From assembly GCA_016297895.1 (NCBI GenBank), contig JAEDFS010000064.1, positions 1 to 9,318 on the forward strand: a DNA stretch of 9,318 nucleotides, given 5' to 3'. Position 1 is the first letter of the stretch; each line of letters begins with the position of its first letter. The notes beneath the pieces were generated by a model, which was not told the origin of the DNA, did not search any database, and saw only the letters and a program-made list of their open reading frames with translations. Below, piece by piece: positions 7,449 through 9,318 of this stretch. Position numbers and translations under genes: made by a program. The stretch comes from Marvinbryantia sp. (GTDB lineage Bacteria; Bacillota; Clostridia; Lachnospirales; Lachnospiraceae).

Positions 7449-7886
7449 GTGGACACAAAATTTTCCGTTGCGGTACACGTACTGATAATGATTTCAGAGT
7501 CTCCCAATCCGTTGAATTCCGACCAGATGGCAGGGAGCGTTGGTACCAACGCCAGCTACATTCGGAAAATTCTGGCGCTTCTAAAAAAGGCGGAGATCGT
7601 TGATGGTCACAGAGGGATCAGCGGTTATTCCCTGACAGTTGCCCCGGAGCAGCTTACACTGCTTCAGATCTACCAGGCAGTTATGGAAGAACCGAAGATT
7701 CATCTGTTGGATATTCATCAAAACCCCAGTGACCAGTGCATTGTCGGCCGTCATATCCGGCCGGTATTAACCGGAATGTTCCTGGATATTGAGGAAGCAT
7801 TTGCCAGAATGCTTTCCGGAAAAACTCTCGCAGACTGCATTGCGGCAATCCGATCAGAGATTATCTGTGCCGGACAGTCTGACTAA
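7449..7886 (+). CDS. Rrf2 family transcriptional regulator
   Basis: This 145-residue winged-helix repressor has the classic Rrf2 start (DTKFSVAVHVL, 2-12), a recognition region NSDQMAGSVGTNASYIRKIL (23-42), and the wing with HRGISGYSL (54-62), followed by LTLLQIYQAVME. The C-terminal half contains only Cys97, Cys130 and Cys140. It lacks the tight three-Cys cluster used by IscR and NsrR to hold an Fe-S cluster. It therefore looks like the YwnA/HypR branch, where single cysteines sense redox or electrophile stress. The start is GTG, supported by AGGAGGG at 7434-7440 with an 8-base spacing; the protein begins exactly where the family does. It probably represses its own transcript, including the flavodoxin-ferredoxin gene 65 bases downstream, through the dyad at 7364-7390. 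The signal is unknown. Confidence 0.93.
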   Translation: MDTKFSVAVHVLIMISESPNPLNSDQMAGSVGTNASYIRKILALLKKAEIVDGHRGISGYSLTVAPEQLTLLQIYQAVMEEPKIHLLDIHQNPSDQCIVGRHIRPVLTGMFLDIEEAFARMLSGKTLADCIAAIRSEIICAGQSD

Positions 7887-7951
7887 AAGGAGAAGTTCCA
7901 TACTTGCTAAAGATTTCGAGAAATCATGAATCACAATAGGAGGATATACTT

Positions 7952-8698
7952 ATGAATGTGGTAGAAATTATCTTTAGTCCCACAGGCGGAACAGAAAAAG
8001 TCGCCCACATCATCGGAAAACAGTGGAGCGAAAACACCGTGAAAATTGATTTGAGTGATGCTGACACAGATTTTTCCCGGTGTGTTATCAATGAAGAAGA
8101 TCAAGTGCTGATTGCAATGCCTTCCTTTGGAGGACGGGCACCCGTTGCTGCAATTGAGCGGCTGAAAAAAATCGCAGGAAACGGGGCAAAATGCACTCTT
8201 GTCTGCGTGTATGGGAACCGTGCTTATGAGGATACCCTTGTAGAAATGGAAGATGCCGCAAAAGAAAGCAATTTCCGGGTCATTGCAGCCATCGCAGCTG
8301 TTGCGGAACATTCCATCATGCCACAGTATGCAGCAAACAGACCGGACGCAGCTGATAAAAAACAGTTGGAGCAGTTTGCGGAACAGATTGCGGGTAAGGC
8401 TGAAATACTGGTTTCCATACCGGGAAACCGTCCTTATAAAAAGAGCGGCGGTGCGGGCCTTGTTCCCAAACCGACCAAATACTGCGTAAAGTGTGGTTTA
8501 TGTGCGGGAAAATGTCCTGTAAAGGCCATTGATCCGATAGACTTTAAGGCGGATTCGAAAAAGTGTATTTCCTGTATGCGCTGTCTCAAGCAGTGCCCTC
8601 ATAATGCAAGAAAGGTGAACGGTGCGATGGTTTCGATCGCATCTATGGCAATTAAGAAGGCATGTTCGGTAAGAAAAGAAAATGAGCTGTTCCTGTAG
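7952..8698 (+). CDS. EFR1-type flavodoxin-fold protein with two [4Fe-4S] clusters
   Basis: This 248-residue soluble electron carrier has two parts. Residues 1 to about 155 form a flavodoxin-like domain: FSPTGGTEKVA (8-18) is the FMN phosphate-binding loop, and AMPSFGGRAP (55-64) and VCVYGNRAYEDT (84-95) are further flavin-contact loops. Residues 175-220 form a bacterial ferredoxin module with Cys178, 181, 184, 188 followed by Pro, and Cys205, 208, 211, 215 followed by Pro, each the standard CxxCxxCxxxCP pattern for one [4Fe-4S] cluster. It should move electrons between a flavin and a low-potential ferredoxin chain; its partner is not visible here. AGGAGG at 7938-7943 lies 8 bases before the ATG. 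The gene is expected to be co-transcribed with, and controlled by, the Rrf2 regulator upstream. The stop TAG is in frame with the next ORF, only seven codons ahead of its ATG. Family call firm, cellular role unknown. Confidence 0.9.
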   Translation: MNVVEIIFSPTGGTEKVAHIIGKQWSENTVKIDLSDADTDFSRCVINEEDQVLIAMPSFGGRAPVAAIERLKKIAGNGAKCTLVCVYGNRAYEDTLVEMEDAAKESNFRVIAAIAAVAEHSIMPQYAANRPDAADKKQLEQFAEQIAGKAEILVSIPGNRPYKKSGGAGLVPKPTKYCVKCGLCAGKCPVKAIDPIDFKADSKKCISCMRCLKQCPHNARKVNGAMVSIASMAIKKACSVRKENELFL

Positions 8699-8719
8699 GC
8701 AGGAGGCATTTTCAGAAAT

Positions 8720-9058
8720 ATGGAAAAGAATATAAGGCCTACTTATCTGGGTTCCGCGTTAAATCTGAAACCGGTTATGAAAATCTTTGATCATTCTATT
8801 ACGACTGCGGCAAAATGCCGGGGTGAGCGCAAGCTGGTGGAAAAAGTAGCGGAGATGAGTATAGCCGATATGGAGCCTGGAACACCCTATGAACTGGTCT
8901 ATGGAAATGACATTTCCTGTCTGGAGGAATTACGCCATCTTATGGTTCAGAAACTTGGCTATGAACCGGCGGCAATCTACCAGATCGGTGCAGCCGTTGC
9001 AGCCAACTCCGGTCCTCGGGTGGTTGGTGCATCATTTACCCGGAAGAAGGAAAATTAA
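8720..9058 (+). CDS. DegV C-terminal-domain-only protein, probably a truncated remnant
   Basis: The 112 residues match the second half of a DegV-family (FakB-type fatty acid-binding) protein: YLGSALNLKPVM (9-20), the basic CRGERK stretch (33-38), and the terminal block QIGAAVAANSGPRVVGASF (88-106), which corresponds to the usual GxxxGxHxGPGxxG end of DegV proteins. Full-length members are about 280 residues; the N-terminal domain and the linker before the LGS motif are missing. The ORF itself is open, without a frameshift. AGGAGG at 8701-8706 is 13 bases from the ATG, longer than ideal. The histidine usual in the HxGPG motif is replaced by Asn (ANSGPR). It could be a decayed gene or a small protein that now works with the redox protein upstream; the former seems likelier. 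Fatty-acid binding should not be assumed. Confidence 0.75.
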   Translation: MEKNIRPTYLGSALNLKPVMKIFDHSITTAAKCRGERKLVEKVAEMSIADMEPGTPYELVYGNDISCLEELRHLMVQKLGYEPAAIYQIGAAVAANSGPRVVGASFTRKKEN

Positions 9059-9116
9059 GGAGAGGCAAACCATTCTTTCCGCCGGAGCTGACCAATATAG
9101 CGAATATACCAAAATG

Positions 9117-9145
9117 GCGGTTTGAGAAATCAAACAGCTTTTTTT
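9117..9145 (+). terminator. Rho-independent terminator of the Rrf2-EFR1-DegV' unit
   Basis: The stem pairs GTTTGA (9120-9125) with TCAAAC (9130-9135) around a GAAA tetraloop. It is extended, across one G/A mismatch, by GC (9117-9118) with GC (9137-9138), and seven T follow (9139-9145). It lies 58 bases after the DegV-like stop and closes the unit that begins at the promoter at 7337. Confidence 0.88.
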
Positions 9146-9161
9146 GTCAATCCTATTGACA
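9145..9161 (+). promoter_or_regulatory. 17-bp perfect dyad overlapping the -35 box
   Basis: TGTCAAT (9145-9151) and ATTGACA (9155-9161) are perfect inverted repeats separated by CCT. The right arm contains the whole -35 box TTGACA. It touches the CsoR-type operator at A9161 and shares a base with the terminator T run. It may be an additional regulator site, or chance symmetry made by a TTGTCAA next to the -35. No binding protein can be named. Confidence 0.4.
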
Positions 9162-9184
9162 TATACCCCATAAGGGTATATGAT
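9156..9184 (+). promoter_or_regulatory. Promoter of the CsoR/CstR-type regulator gene
   Basis: The -35 box TTGACA (9156-9161) and -10 box TATGAT (9179-9184) are separated by 17 bases. A better-looking TATAAT at 9185-9190 would be 23 bases from this -35, so TATGAT is preferred. The spacer is occupied by the first operator, so promoter and repressor site are interlocked. Confidence 0.75.
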
Positions 9185-9207
9185 TATAATACCCTTATGG
9201 GGTATAT
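9161..9207 (+). promoter_or_regulatory. Double CsoR/CstR-type operator in inverted orientation
   Basis: Left arm ATATACCCCATAAGGGTAT (9161-9179) and right arm (9189-9207) are perfect 19-base inverted repeats separated by 9 bases. Each arm is itself a dyad: ATATACCC-CATAA-GGGTATAT (9161-9181) and ATACCC-TTATG-GGGTAT (9189-9205). The ATACCC/GGGTAT half-sites are the known operator style of CsoR (copper) and CstR (persulfide) repressors. Site centres are 26 bp apart; site 1 fills the promoter spacer and site 2 covers the start region. The adjacent partial gene encodes a regulator of this family, so autoregulation is expected. Confidence 0.88.
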
Positions 9208-9214
9208 AGAGAAA

Positions 9215-9219
9215 GGGGG
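9215..9219 (+). promoter_or_regulatory. G-rich ribosome binding site for the CsoR-type gene
   Basis: AGGGGGA lies before three consecutive in-frame start codons: ATG 9222, ATG 9225 and GTG 9228. The gaps from the G run are 2, 5 and 8 bases. The first is too short for normal initiation, so 9225 or 9228 is the likelier start. Confidence 0.6.
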
Positions 9220-9224
9220 ATATG

Positions 9225-9318
9225 ATGGTGTCTGATAAGGAAGTATGCGGGTGCTGTTCTAAAACAACAGAACGATCAGAGGAAGAACGAAAGAAACTGA
9301 TACACCGTCTGAACCGAA
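9225..9318 (+). CDS. CsoR/CstR (DUF156) family transcriptional regulator, 5' part only
   Basis: Only the N-terminus is in the window; the frame stays open to base 9318. After a short variable head containing CGCC, it reads TTERSEEERKKLIHRLNR, the conserved first helix of CsoR-family regulators, normally continuing as IEGQVRGI. These all-helical repressors release DNA when copper(I) (CsoR), nickel (RcnR), formaldehyde (FrmR) or persulfide (CstR) reacts with Cys/His residues that lie beyond the cut, so the signal cannot be assigned. The double operator directly upstream supports the family and suggests autoregulation. Downstream genes, probably copper efflux or sulfur handling, are outside the window. 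The start is uncertain among 9222, 9225 and 9228. Confidence 0.83.
   Translation, partial: MVSDKEVCGCCSKTTERSEEERKKLIHRLNR

Noticed and set aside
7912..7925. GATTTC-GA-GAAATC inverted repeat between the Rrf2 and EFR1 genes
   Set aside because: Six A/T-rich pairs with a 2-base loop and no T tract; not a credible terminator, and the genes appear co-transcribed.
9059..9125. Possible gene after the DegV-like ORF (GGAGAGG followed by an open stretch ending at TGA 9123-9125)
   Set aside because: There is no ATG, GTG or TTG at a usable distance, only about 17 codons remain, and no family resemblance was seen; at most a relic.
9144..9150. Divergent promoter from the reverse-strand TTGACA (complement of 9145-9150)
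   Set aside because: At the 17-base position on the minus strand there is no acceptable -10 box, and no minus-strand gene follows.
9156..9190. Promoter pairing of TTGACA 9156 with TATAAT 9185
   Set aside because: The spacer would be 23 bases; TATGAT at 9179-9184 gives the standard 17.

Overview
The window reads as chromosomal DNA from a low-to-mid G+C Gram-positive anaerobe, most likely a Clostridia/Lachnospiraceae-type Bacillota. The clues are strong AGGAGG ribosome binding sites, a substrate-binding lipoprotein with a long Thr/Glu/Ala linker, a flavodoxin-ferredoxin (EFR1-type) protein, and many small Rrf2 and CsoR-type regulators. All genes lie on the + strand. This placement is inference from style and gene content, not from a marker gene.

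Region 1 (8-6364) is a nucleoside-salvage operon. It holds a BMP-family binding lipoprotein, a double-NBD ATPase, two BMP/Nup-type permeases and an amidohydrolase of the 5'-methylthioadenosine/S-adenosylhomocysteine deaminase family. The coding regions are tightly packed (4-bp and 11-bp overlaps, an 11-bp gap). The exception is a perfect 10-bp stem-loop after the binding-protein gene, which probably makes that protein more abundant than the membrane parts. The natural reading is import of purine nucleosides followed by deamination of adenosine-type ones. The operon promoter lies upstream of the window.

Region 2 (6381-7295) is a ketopantoate-reductase (PanE/ApbA) family gene, 16 bp after the deaminase. 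It has the family's catalytic residues but no pantothenate genes beside it.

Region 3 (7337-9145) is a self-contained transcription unit. A consensus promoter (TTGACA, 17 bp, TATAAT) abuts a 27-bp dyad. An Rrf2 regulator, an EFR1-type flavodoxin/2[4Fe-4S] protein and a DegV C-terminal-domain-only ORF follow, then a GAAA-loop terminator with seven T. The Rrf2 protein probably represses its own unit through the dyad.

Region 4 (9145-9318) is the start of another unit. A promoter is covered by two CsoR/CstR-type operators forming a perfect 19-bp inverted repeat, followed by the N-terminus of a CsoR/CstR (DUF156) regulator cut off by the window end.

No RNA gene, CRISPR array, insertion sequence or phage gene was found. 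Every gene belongs to a known family. The parts most worth a second look are the two operator regions and the EFR1/DegV-C pair.
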